From Hypomesus transpacificus (taxonomy: Eukaryota > Chordata > Actinopteri > Osmeriformes > Osmeridae): a DNA stretch of 64,000 bases. Within the stretch, counting starts at the first letter, position 1. Every line of letters starts with the position of its first letter. The DNA is taken from assembly GCF_021917145.1 (NCBI RefSeq), contig NW_025813837.1, positions 1,914,950 through 1,978,949 of the forward strand, given 5' to 3'. Below the pieces are notes generated by a model, which saw only the letters and a list, made by a program, of their open reading frames with translations, did not search any database and was not told the DNA's origin. Both the position numbers and the translations under genes were made by a program. Shown in pieces: positions 1 through 12,734 of this stretch.

Positions 1-1718
1 GCTGCGTTGATGGACCTGCGTTGTCCTTTCTGCCTGTACCACACCAAAAACAAAAACAACATGATTGACCACATTATATTGCATCGAGGTGGGTTATTTT
101 GTATCATGTTCTGTCGTAAATAATCATGGCAGTTAAGGACCTACTGACTTGTGGTCTTTCTGTCACACCCTAACCAAAGAGCATTCACTTATTTTCTTTG
201 TCCAATTACAGAGGAGCGTATGGTTCCCATAGAGGTGCGTAGGCCACAGTTGTCCCAGTACCTGAAGGATGTTGTTTTTCGCTGTCATAAGTGCACATTC
301 TCGAGCGCCAGCGACGAGAATCTGCGTGAGCACATGCTCAAGCATGACGACATCAAACCTTACAAGTGCCGCTTGTGCTTCTTCGACTGTTCCCAGCTGA
401 GTGGGCTGGAGGCCCACCTCTGTGACAAGCATCAGGTTAGGAGAAGGCCGTTTCTATCTATTTTGGGTGGCCAGATTTCAAATTAAGTGATTTTTCCCGA
501 GTGTTATGACTATTCACAGTCTGTTGTTCGCTCTCATAGGTGGTAAGGAACCATGAGTTGGTGGGACAGGTCAGTCTGGAGCAACTAGAGACCAAGCTAA
601 ATGGGAAAGAGAAAGGAAAATCCAACATGGAGCCGTGGGATAAAGAGGAAGAAGATCATGGGACAACCCTCAAGCATGACAAACAAGGAGAAGAAAGTGA
701 CGATTCAAACCTTGAGCAACCGTCTGCCATGGAGGTAGAGAATCTAGCAAAACACACAGAGGAGGAGGACAAGGATATGGAGGGACGAGATGAAATGGAG
801 GAGAAACTTCCGGAACCTACTAGATTACATGGGACACCATGGCAGGTGAAAGCAGAGGATACGACGGACCCTAACGAGGGACAGCTGGATCAGAAACCAG
901 GCACAGATATGAAACACGGTGTCGTAGCAGAAGCAGACAAAAAGCCAGAGAACACTGCAGGCCCAAACATGGTACACCACGAGAAGCATGAAAGAACTGA
1001 CATTGAACAAAACAGTGAATCACATGAAATGCTAGGACAGGAAGGCCAGTTTAGGGCAAACTGTCAAAAGACAGGACAGTTCCATGGGTTGACGATGGAT
1101 AGAAAGTCTGAAGGTGGGCTCATACATCAGGGTCAAGGGTTGACTGAAGAGAATGGTCAAATACAGCATATAAAAGTTACAGAGAACAAAGACTTATTAG
1201 AGGAGTCATTTGTGGACTGTAAAGAGGTGTATAAAGAGAAAAACAAGGGAGAACTAGCCGATCAATATGGTGAGATGCCAATCCTGGAGAATGTCTACAT
1301 CAAACAAGAAGAATACAACAGTCAAGATGAGAGGCTGGATGACGTAGTGGTGAAACAGGATAAATCAAAGTGCAATAAAACGGAGGAACAGGGGTGCGAA
1401 GAGGGTTCCCTTCCGGAAGAACCAGATGAGAGGGCTGAGAATCTGGAACTTTCAAAGGAGGGACTCCAAAAGGAAAATTATGTTGTTTCTGCACCTCAAG
1501 GTAAGCTTAAATTTGGAAACAATCAACAATTTCCTTTTCTGCAGTTTATTTTTGTCACTAATCTTCTTGCCATTTGTCTGTTTTGTGTAGATTCCTGCAC
1601 ATTCCTAAAGAGCAGCCAATTGACCAGCAATGTCAAGTCGTTTTCCTGCAAGCTCTGTGGCCGGACCCTCTCCAACAGCACTGAATTTGAGCGTCATGTC
1701 ATGCGCCATGGAATGTAA
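1..1718 (+). CDS. znf462-like C2H2 zinc-finger protein, 3' part (gene cut by window start)
   Basis: Four coding exons are visible: 1-88, 212-435, 540-1500 and 1591-1718 (stop TAA at 1716-1718), and the phases close across all three introns. The protein has three C2H2 fingers near its visible start (CPFC...H, CHKC...H, CRLC...H), a long charged low-complexity linker in the third exon with a SUMO-type IKQE motif, and a last finger CKLCGRT...H...H ending RHGM at the C terminus. From memory, the finger pair followed by ELVGxVxLxQL and the final finger with RHGM resemble the C-terminal part of vertebrate ZNF462, a chromatin-associated zinc-finger protein. Human ZNF462 continues past this finger; this copy stops there. 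A polyadenylation signal AATAAA lies near 2006. The zinc-finger call is firm, the ZNF462 assignment is moderate. The upstream exons lie outside the window. Confidence 0.75.
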
Positions 1719-2913
1719 CAGCCTGTTACTGCGACTGTAGTGAATGTGTGAACATACAGATGTTAATTTGAAAGTGTGATACATTGTCATACCTTGACAT
1801 TGTGGGTGAATGGTGTCATTTACATTTGTTTAATACTGTATCCACTGCTTACAATATGTTTGTAAATGCACAAGTATATTGCAAAGGACTAATGTGTTTA
1901 ATTTTACTGCACACGTGTAAATGATGTCTGTTTTAAAGTTAATTGGCAGTTTTTTAAAGCTTGCACGTAAGTATGTTTAAACTGGTTGTCTTTTAATGTG
2001 TTTTGTAATAAATTATTTTATACTACACCTTTGTTTTTTCTTCGACATAAGTTCTGTGACTAACTCCCTGTGTGTAATGTAAATGTTGTGATTACAAGAT
2101 CGGAAATTAAGAGTGTCGTATACATCCGCGCATGTTCAAAAACTACATGATTGTAATAGTGCCAAAGTTGTATAAAGAAATACGCATTGATTGTGTTTAT
2201 GAGTCTCATCCACGGAATATTGACGTGTACCAGGGCATCAGAGGAGGGTGTTTTTTTATTAGTAAAACGTCACATTTTGGTCACTGCAGATGAAACGGGA
2301 CACCGCTTCCTGGTCCAGATCACTGAATGGTTAGACTTCACGCAGATGGGTTAACGTCCTCGTACTCACGGAATCATCTCACTGAATTCACTTGCTTCTG
2401 GATTTAGTGTAAGTAAATTTTGTCTGTTGATGTCATCCTTTTCACTTCTCTCTTAGCATAGCGTTGCTCAATTGTTGTTGTTCTTTTATACGCTAAAGAA
2501 TATACGTGAGAACCGTAATTTCAGTATCAGTGGATGTCAAGCAATATGTCACTCTAAAACTCAAGTATTTTTCAACTGCGTCTACTATTGGCATTAGGTC
2601 TGCTGGGAATTATTGTTTCCTTCTTCCTTGCCCTCTCTGCTCGTCACACCTTCGACAGTTTATCTGGAATGCAATGGCTTCCCGCACACACTTTTAAAAT
2701 ATAGGCTATAAAGTTTATCAAGGGGCAAACTACTCGTTTTATGTAGCGACTTCCTTGAGAGTAATCCTTGCATCACAACCACAGTGCGGAACTCCGTGTG
2801 TGCTAAGACACGCAACTAATTTTCTTTTCTTTTAGCCTACAGAATACACCGTGTTGATCGTTAACATAAATAACATAGTGCTTTGTTTTAGTTGGAAGGT
2901 CATCATCGAAGAA
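1719..2913. other. Intergenic stretch between znf462-like and mfsd10
   Basis: This stretch holds the 3' UTR of the zinc-finger gene up to its AATAAA near 2006, then the upstream region of mfsd10. An acceptor-like TTTTAG at 2886-2891 just before the mfsd10 start codon suggests that mfsd10 has a non-coding first exon somewhere in 2100-2880. I see no further gene or named repeat here. Confidence 0.5.
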
Positions 2914-5900
2914 ATGTCAAGTGAAAACAAAAGCCAAGAGAAATCTCAAGAGGATGAAAGTTCCTACTCTTCGAGAGTCATCAGCATTGTTTTCCTTGCC
3001 CTTCTCTTGGACCTGTTGGGTTTCACCCTGATTTTACCTCTCTTCCCCTCCATACTCGACCACTATGGACAAACAGAAGTAGGACTACTGTATTTTTTAC
3101 AATGTACCCAAGTGACATAACTCATTGTATTTGGAGAAGTTGAATTTTGAAAGAATGATCAACGACAGCAATTGAATATCCAGGAACACTGACATAACTT
3201 GTCTAATCTGACATCTGATAAAATACTTGGTTAGGTTAGGAATGCACTGGTACAGAACAAGGAATACTTTGTGTCCATTTTGTGATGCTCCATAATGGAA
3301 TGTGAAATCAGCTGCATGTGAGTGTTAAGCAAATGCGTGGATCCACTCAACAGACTTGTATTTTCATTATTTGACAGGATACTGTTTATCTCTCACTACA
3401 AAGCCTTGTAGACTGGTTTAGGGAAGCTGTTGGTGTTCCTATGGAGACAAAATATAACACTGTCCTATTTGGAGGTAAGTTAAAAGTGTATTTTTATTGC
3501 TCTACTTATACAAATATATTTGTAACTGCTTGACAATTGTGTATGATATTTTTTGACAAAATTACAACCATTTGCATTGATCACATACTTTCAGGTCTAA
3601 TTGGATCCCTGTTCTCCTTGCTGCAGTTCCTGTCATCCCCTTTAACTGGGGCCCTGTCTGATCATCATGGCAGGAAGCCTCTGCTCATTCTCACCACAGT
3701 GGGTGCAATATCATCAACTAAACTCAACTCAGAGATGTTCACTCACAATAATGAATTAAATAATCTTGTGCATCTTGCAACACCTATTTTCCGTCACTGA
3801 TTTATCACATTCTGGTTTATTTTAGTTTTTTGGGGGGGGGAGTGTCGTCAATTAATTTCTCTCATCTTGTGTTGTAGTTGGGGTTGATGTCCTCCTATGC
3901 GGTCTGGGCAGTCTCTCAAAGCTTTGGAATGTTCCTCCTGTCCAGGGTGATTGGGGGTATTTGTAAGGGAAATGTAAGCCTCTGTACTGCTATTGTGGCT
4001 GATCTACCCTGCCCCAAAGCACGGAACAGAGGAATGGTAGGTTCTAAAGTCCATACACAAACATTCTATAATATGTACTGTATGCACACAATGAATGTCC
4101 TGTTTACTACTACTACTATCACACTTTTACACTTAGTTTGATAATATTAACCCAGCCATTTCACCACATCAAAGTCAATCTACAAAAAAAAAAAAGAATT
4201 GTACACAGCTAAATTCAAAGTGTTCGTTTTACATCAGGAGTGTTCATTTGACTTGTTGAGTGTTTATATAGGTCCGCTGTTATGAGATGGACTTGTATAA
4301 GCTATTCTGGCGTTAAATTAACCCTTTGGAACTTTGCTGTGTACCTCCCTGTTGCCAGGCGATGATTGGGATTGCGTTCTCCCTGGGCTTCACCGTGGGC
4401 CCATTGATGGGGGCCTACTTTGCCCTCAGCTCCAGTAAGGAGGAAGTGTTCTACCAGGCTCCAGCTCTGCTGGCTCTGGCTTTCAGTGCTGCTGACTTGG
4501 TCTTCATCTGTGTGAAGCTGCCAGAGACTCTAACCAAAGACAGCAAGGTAAGGTATTTGATTGGGACTTTTGATTTGTCAAGAACAGCAAAACCTCATTG
4601 TGAGTGATGGCTCAAGGACAACTGGTCTATCCTAGTGTTCGGCCGTGAGCTCATGGACCCAGGAATCTGGGGATCTCCTCAGTCCAGTGGCCCTGTTTCA
4701 TTTCTCTGCTGTGACCAGGACGGAGAACCCACCCTCCAAAGACAGTGGGTACAGGTTGATGTCTTAGTTATACATTGCCCCACATTGCACTGTTACATTG
4801 ATTACCTTACAATCTGAATCGTTTGTCTTTTCCCCTTTTTTGTGTCGGATGACAGAGATGCAGAACCTTAAAGTGTTGGGTTTGGTATATTTCACCTACC
4901 TGTTCCTCTTCTCTGGTCTTGAGTTCACCTTAAGTTTCCTCACTCATCAACGGTTCCAGTTTACAAGGTACAGGCTTGGGGGCGAGGAGGTGTGTATCAG
5001 AACCCCACAGCTGATTAAGTCTAGTTGTTTGGATTCTTACACTGTAAACTGTACACTCAATACACGTCTCCAAAAACGTTCAACTGTTTCAACTCCAAAT
5101 TGATACACAGTAATTTGGAGCTGAATGTGATTTTTCTATTCAAAAGCATGCAGCAGGGAAAGATGTTCTTCTTCATTGGTATCACCATGGCAGTGATTCA
5201 AGGAGGATATGCCAGAAGGATCAAACCTGGGAATCATATCAAGAGTGTCCGTTTGGTAAACACTGTCTTCTCATTGTAGAGAATGCTTTACCAGACAAGA
5301 CTAGTACTTGTAAAAAATAATGTAACATTAGAAATTATGTTTTAACAAGTTGCTCCCTTCTTACAACGGTTTTAATTTTAGGCGGTTATATTACTGATTC
5401 CCGCATTTCTCCTCGTTGGACTGGCATGGAATTTGACAATGCTTTACTCCGGGTTGGTTCTGTACTCCTTTGGTAAGTGTCTTTCCTCTTTTAAATAATA
5501 CATATAAAAAAGAAAAACACTGATGTCATACTCAATTACTGAGATAATTCATGACACTTTGTCCCTTTGTCTCTTAGCTGCAGCCATTGTTGTCCCTTGT
5601 CTTTCAACACTTGTTTCTGACCATGGTAGGTTATATCTGTATTGAATGTCTCTCCAGACACACACAAGCACACGTTGTATCATATTGTAAAATAGTCGTC
5701 TTTTTCCTCCAGGTTCAGTCCATCAGAAAGGCACAGTAATGGGAATCTTACGGAGTTTAGGGGCACTAGCTCGAGCTTTTGGACCAATCGTAGCATCTTC
5801 AGGTGTGTGATGTCACCCTTTCCTTCCTCTGTCGCAGTTGTGATACAACTGTATTCAAAGGTGTAAACGATTTCAATGTATTCAAAAGTTGTCTCTGTTT

Positions 5901-6009
5901 TGCAGTGTATTGGATAGCTGGAGCAGAGACCTGCTTCATTATCAGCTCTGCCGCCTTCATCATACCTCTGGCTTTACTGAGAGCATTAAAAAACCTCAAG
6001 AAGGACTGA
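2914..6009 (+). CDS. mfsd10: MFSD10 (TETRAN-like) major facilitator transporter
   Basis: Twelve coding exons are read: 2914-3078, 3378-3474, 3595-3698, 3878-4036, 4359-4547, 4636-4744, 4856-4967, 5147-5255, 5382-5472, 5578-5625, 5713-5802 and 5906-6009. They join in phase into 458 residues, close to the human length of about 455. MFSD10 is a 12-helix membrane transporter proposed to export organic anions. The sequence shows alternating hydrophobic helices, the MFS motif A between helices 2 and 3 (GALSDHHGRKP), and the family blocks SRVIGGICKGNVSL, MIGIAFSLGFTVGP, THQRFQF and GGYARRI. The start at 2914 is the only ATG that fits the conserved first helix. The junction of exons 6 and 7 uses donor A|GTGGGT; it was chosen because the phase fits, and it is the least certain boundary. 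Confidence 0.93.
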
Positions 6010-6880
6010 TGGAGATGAAGATTACTTGACAGAGATATTCCATTCAAGACCTTGATAGCATAGACAACAAATGTTATTACTTTTGGAGACGCTTTGGATA
6101 AAAGCGTCTGCTAAATGAATACATGTATTACGTTTAGATTATTTTAGGCCACTGTACGTTTTTACATTTGCTTGGAATGCAAGCTATGGAATGGTGATAC
6201 ATTTGTCAGACAAATGATGTGTAAGGTGTAACTTTTTATTGTGCTGCATTTTGATGTTCTTTGCCCCAAAGCCTCAAAATGTGACACAAATATTGAATGT
6301 AATTGATTTCCTATTGATTAGCAATAGGAGAAACCCTGTTATAGGGAGGAGGGATTTAATGACAGAGCAAGGTACTTACCTGTGTATCACGTGCCCATAT
6401 CGTAAAGGGTAGAGTAATAGTGGATTTATAATACTGTATTTTGTCTGATCAGATACTTTTCTTAATATGTTGTATATCACCTAGTATGTTTGTTGGCACT
6501 GATGTATGTTGTTGTTGGAACTGTTTGTTAATAATCTATTTTATATTTACTCATGCAGATAAACATGCAAATATAGGTAATGTTGGTTCATCTGTGGATT
6601 CCAGGAGTTTTAATTAATGTGGTTACAAATCTCTGCGATGAACAATACCTCACCACACGAGGACACTGTTGCTCTCATACGGACCGGACTTCATAAAGTC
6701 TCATTTGGCAAAATGTAAACAGGCACCACTAGACCCATTCGCTAGCTAGCAAGGTTAGCTATCATGTCAAAGTAGCAGTTGCTGATCACATGTCAGTTGT
6801 GCATATTGGTAGTTGGTCTGGTACATCATAGACTTAACCATGAATATTTGACAAGCCACACAAGCAAACATAAGGACAAG
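6010..6880. other. mfsd10 3' UTR and secisbp2 upstream region
   Basis: The stretch begins with the mfsd10 3' UTR, which contains a SINE tail remnant at about 6083-6128 ending GCGTCTGCTAAATGAATA. The rest is AT-rich and leads to the likely secisbp2 promoter. Repeated GCTAGC/AGCTAGC words occur from about 6740 onward and again in the first secisbp2 intron (about 7100-7200). No coding signal is seen. Confidence 0.5.
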
Positions 6881-9800
6881 ATGGACATGGTGAGGACATT
6901 TGTGAATTTACACTTATGTGCATATGCCTTCAGAACTAGCTAGCTAACTAAATAGAGTGCGGTAATGCTTAAGTCTAACTTGGGTATAACTCTGGTTTAC
7001 TTATAGGCTATGTTCTGCAACTATTTAACTAAACAAAGCTCAGCGTTTGCGCTTGAAGACCGAATGTTATTCAATATATTGTAGTTTTGGCCATTCGTTT
7101 TGACAGGCGATGTTGAGTAACTTAAGCTTACTAACTAGCCTACTCATGCTAGCTAACGTGTAGTTAAGCTGCAATAGCTAGCTAGCACTAGCTAGCAAGA
7201 CTACTACAAGCATCGGCTGAATTAGTCCAAGACTGACTGAGGTAGATAGCTAACTGCTTAATTAAACAGGCTAACTGCTTAATGAACTATGTTGCATGCA
7301 CCTACATTTGCATGGCCATTGTTTTAGGACATAGCAATCATAACCAGAATCATTTAACTACTTGTGAGTCTTCAACCAGCAGAACTCGGCCTGTCAGCTC
7401 TCAGAGGTGTTAACGCTACTTTTCCTTTGCTGTCAGGAAAGTCAATTGTCGCCAGCTGTTCAGCCCTTTGTACCGAAAACCCAGAGGGCCTTCGAACCCC
7501 ATCAGCCTGGAACACCTTCGTCAAACCCCCTGAACAAACAAAACCCCTATAAATCAGAGCAAAGTTCAAGAAGGTAGGATGTCAAATCCAAAGACATTAC
7601 ACACAGTGCTTCCACGTACAAGCACATACACATATCCATTGAATCATACATATCAGGTATCTAGCTCACACAAGAAAAAGCATCGTGGAGCATTTGTCAC
7701 GTGACCATTCATTTGGTAATGGAACCGTGTCTGTGACCCTATCCAGAAGCGTGTCAGGTGCTTCATCCAGGCAGAGGCCGTCTACCACGGAGGGATTACG
7801 GGGTGACGCAGAGAACAAGCATGACCATGGCAACAGCCGTCGTTCCAGAGGGACCACGGAACCCAACGCACTCAGAGAAAGATCCTTATGTGATCAGCAG
7901 ATGAAGGTCAATTCCAGTTTATCTGTGCCCTTTTGATGCACAAATGTGTAACCCTGCAATATCACGTTTACGTAAGAAAAATAAAAAATAATTATAATAC
8001 AAAGGCTTCAAAAAGGTCTGACTTTAATTCTTACCCTTCAGGACAAAAACACTAACAGGAGATCGTTGGAGACTCAGAGAAAAGGTGAAAATGTGCACTT
8101 TTTCTTCATGTGTAGTTGATTCAGACTGTCCAATATCTTGTTTGATTAGTTCTGCATAGTGAGTGACCATTTTTATAAATGTGAGTACATTATTTATTAC
8201 TGTATGTATAATTTTCTAGTAGTACTGTGCCCTTCGAGAAGACCAGGCATACCAGGATTTTAGATAACTCTTCATTTATGTGTTTCTCCTTCAGGTTTTG
8301 GAGGGACTAGATCTGCCCCGATATCAGCCGAGAGATTGAAAACAGCACAACCCGACAAAGTCACCTTCCAGGTGAAAATGGCAGATTTCCCTGAGTTGGG
8401 AATTGTGGCACCTGGAAGTCCGACACTTCCCTCCAAGGAGAAACCCGGAGGCTGGAGGTCTGTCCCGCCATCCACCATGCCCCAACCTCAGTCACCAGCA
8501 CCTATTGCAAAGGCAGGTCTAATACATTCACTGTGAAGTAATGAATGCTAATGAGACTAGCCAATGTAGTAGTAATGTAGCTAATGTCACCAATGCTGAT
8601 ACGTGTACCAACGTTGCCATTTGTAGGCGGCATTAAGAAAAGGGCAAAGACCCGACTCCAATCGGGAGGTCGCCTTCTCTGAAACTGGACCCGCTTCGTC
8701 AACCGTAGCACCAGGTCGTCTGTCTGAGGCCAGGTCCCAGATCAGTAGCTCTGCTCCATCAGTGACCTCCTGGGCGAACATCGCCTCTCAGCCTCCAAAG
8801 AAACTGGTCCTGAAGGAGAGGACCAGTACCAGCACTACCTCCCAGGTACAGTATGAATGCTCACATGCATACAAATGTTAATGCATACCTGTCATCCACC
8901 TGGCAATGCGTCTCCCTCTGTTCCGCTGTACCATCACAGCAGCAACTGTCATTTCAGCGATCGAGTCGTCATCTGAATGTGCCCAGAGAAGTTCCATTCA
9001 CGTAGTCACTGATTGCTTATCATTTTAGACGGAGGAAACGCCTGTACAACAGGAAGAGGAAGCGTCTGAGAAGAAGAAGAAGAGGAAGAAGAAAAAGAAG
9101 TCTAAGGCAGCAGGGGAACAGGAAGTGGAGGAATCTGAGGATGTGTTGGTTCATCAGGAGCCACCCAAGTTGGAGGTAAGTTAGTTCTGCTATAATTTCT
9201 TTTAAGTTATTATACATTTAAATGTTTCATCCACCCACAGCAATAATTTTATAACTGTGGCCGTTATCACACTGTGTGTCCCATGGTTCCGACATGGAAA
9301 TCACCTGAACTAAAATTGTATCAGATATTTTTCAGAAGCGTATTTGAAATTATATTAAGTGAAAGTGACTGTCTATTCTCAGGATGAAGAGGAGTTTCCA
9401 GATCTGTCTTTTGCGTTTGCCAGCACCCCTAAAGTACAGAGCTCTACTGTCATGGCAAAAACAAACAACGAGGTATAAAAATCTCCTTAAGAAATCCTGA
9501 GGTGATTAAGGCCCTCTACCCAGGCTTTCACAAGGCATGCATGTTTTACATACAGTTATGTTTTATTACTTTTAAACGATCCTAGACATGCATTTGCGAT
9601 GTAACTTCCTAATTGATTTGATTACAGCTTTCTTTTGTAATTATTTTTATTTCACTCTACCTGCAGGAAATTCAGAAGGAACGGACTGGTCTTCAACCAA
9701 GTGATCAAAACAAAGACAAAGCCAGTGCAGGAAAACCTCTCCCGTCAGAGAGTAAAAAGGGACAGGTCGGCCATTTATGTAATTATTAGCGCTTACATCA

Positions 9801-12734
9801 TCAAAATGATCAAGATGCAGTGCTAGTGTTTATGACTAGCACTGATATCACTTGAAATGAATGAATCTAAGGGGAGGGTATAGCTCAGTGGTTAAAGCAT
9901 TTGACTGCAGATCAAATGATTGCAGGTCCAAATCCCTCCCCGTGCGGTGTATCATCTGGGATGAAAGCGTCTGCTAAATGAATATGCTTTTCTTACATCC
10001 ACAATATAATCTTTGGTACTTTATGTAACCACAATTATTGAAATGATTATGAATTGCCGCTTTTCACTCTGTGAAACGGGAGAAGACTGGAGGGAAGAAG
10101 AGCAAGGTCCCTGTTCAGCTCGACATCGGAAACATGCTGGCGGTCCTGGAGAAGAAACAGCAAACCAATAAATCCATGCAGGACGCCAAGCCAGTCATCC
10201 TCTCAGGTGAGCCGGTGGATGCCAACTACCTCCTTACTCTCTGTTCTAAGACCTGAGAGTATCGAGAGAACTTAGCACAACGCCGTTTTAATCTCTTGTC
10301 ATCCTTTAGTTGGTGGAGCCCTACCTGTTGGCCACAAGAACCCACCTGTCCAAAAGAAACTTCCATGGCAGCAGGACAAGGTGGCCCACAATCCTCTCGA
10401 CTCCACCAGTCCACTGATTAAGAAGGGCAAGCAGAGGGAAGTCCCCAAAGCCAAGAAGCCCACGCCCCTGAAAAAGGTCAGTCTCACCGAGTGCAAAGGT
10501 CAAACATGCATGGATATTCTACAGACTGGCTTACGTTAAATATACTGTATTTTTGCGTGTGTGTGTTTTCCTTCTGTGAAGATTATTCTGAAAGAAAGGG
10601 AGGAGAGGAAGCAGAACCGCCTGCTGGAGGAGAGAGGGTTGGTGCCCTCTAGTGAGTCCACACCCGTCATTGCTACAGAGGAGCCTTGTGAAACAGCAGA
10701 CACGGCTCAGGAGCAGCTGGAGGACTCTGCAGGTCAGAGTCCCATTCAGCCAGTCAGCAAGCTGTATGAAACCGTAAGGCGGTCAGAGGGATAGCTTCCA
10801 TTTGATTCGAGGTTGTGTTTGTTTGATAAGACGACACGAGCAGTCCCCCGGGCCTCGCGGAGGACGAGGAGGAGGACGAGGTGACCAAAGAGGCCGAGGA
10901 GGAGATGGAGGAAACATCTGAAAAGAAAGAGGCGGAATCGGACGATCAGACCACTCCGACGCTGTCCTGCCCTCCCCGTCGGCCAAAAATCCACAGCCGG
11001 AAATTTCGAGAGTAAGGACGGCACTGGATAAGACACCCTGGCATGTACGGATCAATATTCACGGACGGGAACTGCCCAAAAAAAGGCTAACGCGTGCTAT
11101 CTATCCGTCCCTGTGTGTGTCAGTTACTGCAGCCAGGTGCTGAGTAAAGATGTGGACGAGTGTGTGACAAACCTGCTGAAGGAGCTGGTTCGCTTCCAGG
11201 ACCGCCTGTACCAGAAGGACCCCATGAAGGCGCGGATGAAGAGGCGTCTGGTCATGGGCCTGAGAGAGGTCCTCAAGCACCTCAAACTCAGAAAGATCAA
11301 ATGTGTTATCATCTCCCCTAACTGTGAACGCAGTCAGTATAAAGGTAACCCATGAAGCAGTGTAGCTGGTTTATTTCACTTTCATACAGCAGACTTACAG
11401 GACACAGGCACAGATGGTATTGAACATGCACTTTCTCCAACCACAGTTTAATTCCAAGGATCTAAAGTTGTATCTAGTTATAGACTTGTGAGTTGTGAAA
11501 TAACTGAACAGGTTTTTTGTCAGTCCTCGACAACATTCTTCCAGAGAGCCTTTTTAAATAGGACCTATCAGAAAAATTCATCAGAAAAATAACCCAGAGA
11601 TAGGTATGTTCTTGAGAAAGAGAATGTAAACATGATGAGACATAAATTCCGCATATGGCCTGAATCAGCCTGAGGCTTAGCAAGTGTCAACATGTCATTA
11701 GGATTGAAAACATAAGGTATACTTCAGGTGAGTTAAAGGAGACAATAATTCAGTTTCCCCGCTCCCCACCTCTCCTGATGTCCCTCGTCCAATGAGTTCA
11801 AGTATTCAGCACTTAAGTTAGACTCAAACCAATGATCCACCTTCCTTTCCCCATTCTGTGTCCAATCAGGTGGTCTGGATGAGGCTCTGCACAACATCAT
11901 CGACACGTGTCGAGAGCAGGCTGTTCCCTTCGTCTTTGCCCTCTCCAGGAAGGCTCTGGGCAGATGCGTTAACAAGGCCGTGCCTGTCAGTCTGGTGGGC
12001 GTCTTTAATTACGACGGGGCACAGGTATGGCACGCACAGTGGAACGAAACAAACAAACTCACTGATGTTTTTGTGTATGTAATTAAGTAATTATAAGAAA
12101 AATATAATAAGAATACAATGACTTGTTACAGGAACAATTATATTGTTATTTCATAACGATCTGTAATTACTAGTCATTGTGCAAACATTTACCACATCTC
12201 AGCTACCAGGCATTGTTAACACTAGTCATAACATCTAAACAATAACATCTCCTTGTTTCTGCTTCTAGGATCATTATCACAAGATGATCGAGCTGTCGTC
12301 TGAGGCGAGGAGGGCCTACGAGGTGATGATTGAGAACCTGGAGATGACCTCCCAGGCAGAGCAGGAAGATTTGGAGGCCCATCCCAATACAGAGCCCCAG
12401 CCCCCTCCCTGCTCTGAGGAAGTTGAGGAACCCGAATACAGTAAGCGGAGGGCAAACTGGCAACCCAGTAACTGTACACTCATGTTCCACACAGTTCCCT
12501 GAGTGTCCCCAAGGGTATTTCCTTAGTCTTTTTTACGTCATGAGGATGTTTACTTGACCATGTGTGGATGAAGAACCCTGTTGTGTTTTGTGTTCTCTAC
12601 ATCCAGTCAAATTGTGGAAGAAAATGCTGAAGAATGAATGCAACCACAAGCTCTTGAACTTTGAGGAGAAATACAAGTCTTCCTCCGCAGCCAGTGACTC
12701 TAAAGCACAGATGACGGAAGAGGAGGCAAGCTGA
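6881..12734 (+). CDS. secisbp2: SECIS-binding protein 2 (SBP2), full gene
   Basis: SBP2 binds the SECIS element of selenoprotein mRNAs through an L7Ae-type domain and recruits the selenocysteine elongation factor. Seventeen coding exons are read: 6881-6889 (MDM only), 7437-7573, 7657-7906, 8042-8084, 8295-8512, 8627-8845, 9029-9175, 9383-9472, 9667-9765, 10083-10206, 10310-10476, 10582-10732, 10831-11011, 11124-11344, 11870-12024, 12269-12440 and 12607-12734. They sum to 836 residues (human about 854). Diagnostic blocks are QLSPAVQPFVPK near the start, a lysine-rich NLS-like run at about 307-318, VPVQLDIGNMLAVLEKKQ, NPLDSTSPLIKKGKQRE and the L7Ae core from about residue 612 to 737. Intron 5 appears to be GC-AG. 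The first two exons, the exon 3 acceptor and the donor of exon 12 are the weaker calls. Exons 15-17 lie inside the 8.7 kb duplicated unit. Confidence 0.92.
9871..9985 (+). repeat. tRNA-Cys-derived SINE in secisbp2 intron 9
   Basis: The head carries box A TATAGCTCAGTGG, an anticodon-arm-like TTTGACTGCAGATCA and a box B-like GGTCCAAATCC, as in tRNA-Cys. The tail is GAAAGCGTCTGCTAAATGAATA, shared with other SINE copies in this window. It cannot be a working tRNA gene because the 3' acceptor half is replaced by the SINE body. Confidence 0.8.

Noticed and set aside
9020-9217. Leucine-rich minus-strand open frame
   Set aside because: It is the complement of the lysine/glutamate-rich secisbp2 exon 7 and has no independent support.
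9871-9945. tRNA-Cys-like sequence as a real tRNA gene
   Set aside because: The acceptor stem does not close, and the 3' part passes into a SINE tail that recurs elsewhere in the window.
10733-10773. Extending secisbp2 exon 12 to the donor GTAAGG at 10774
   Set aside because: That end leaves phase 0, and no acceptor before exon 13 then keeps the acidic segment and the L7Ae domain in frame; the donor at 10733 does.
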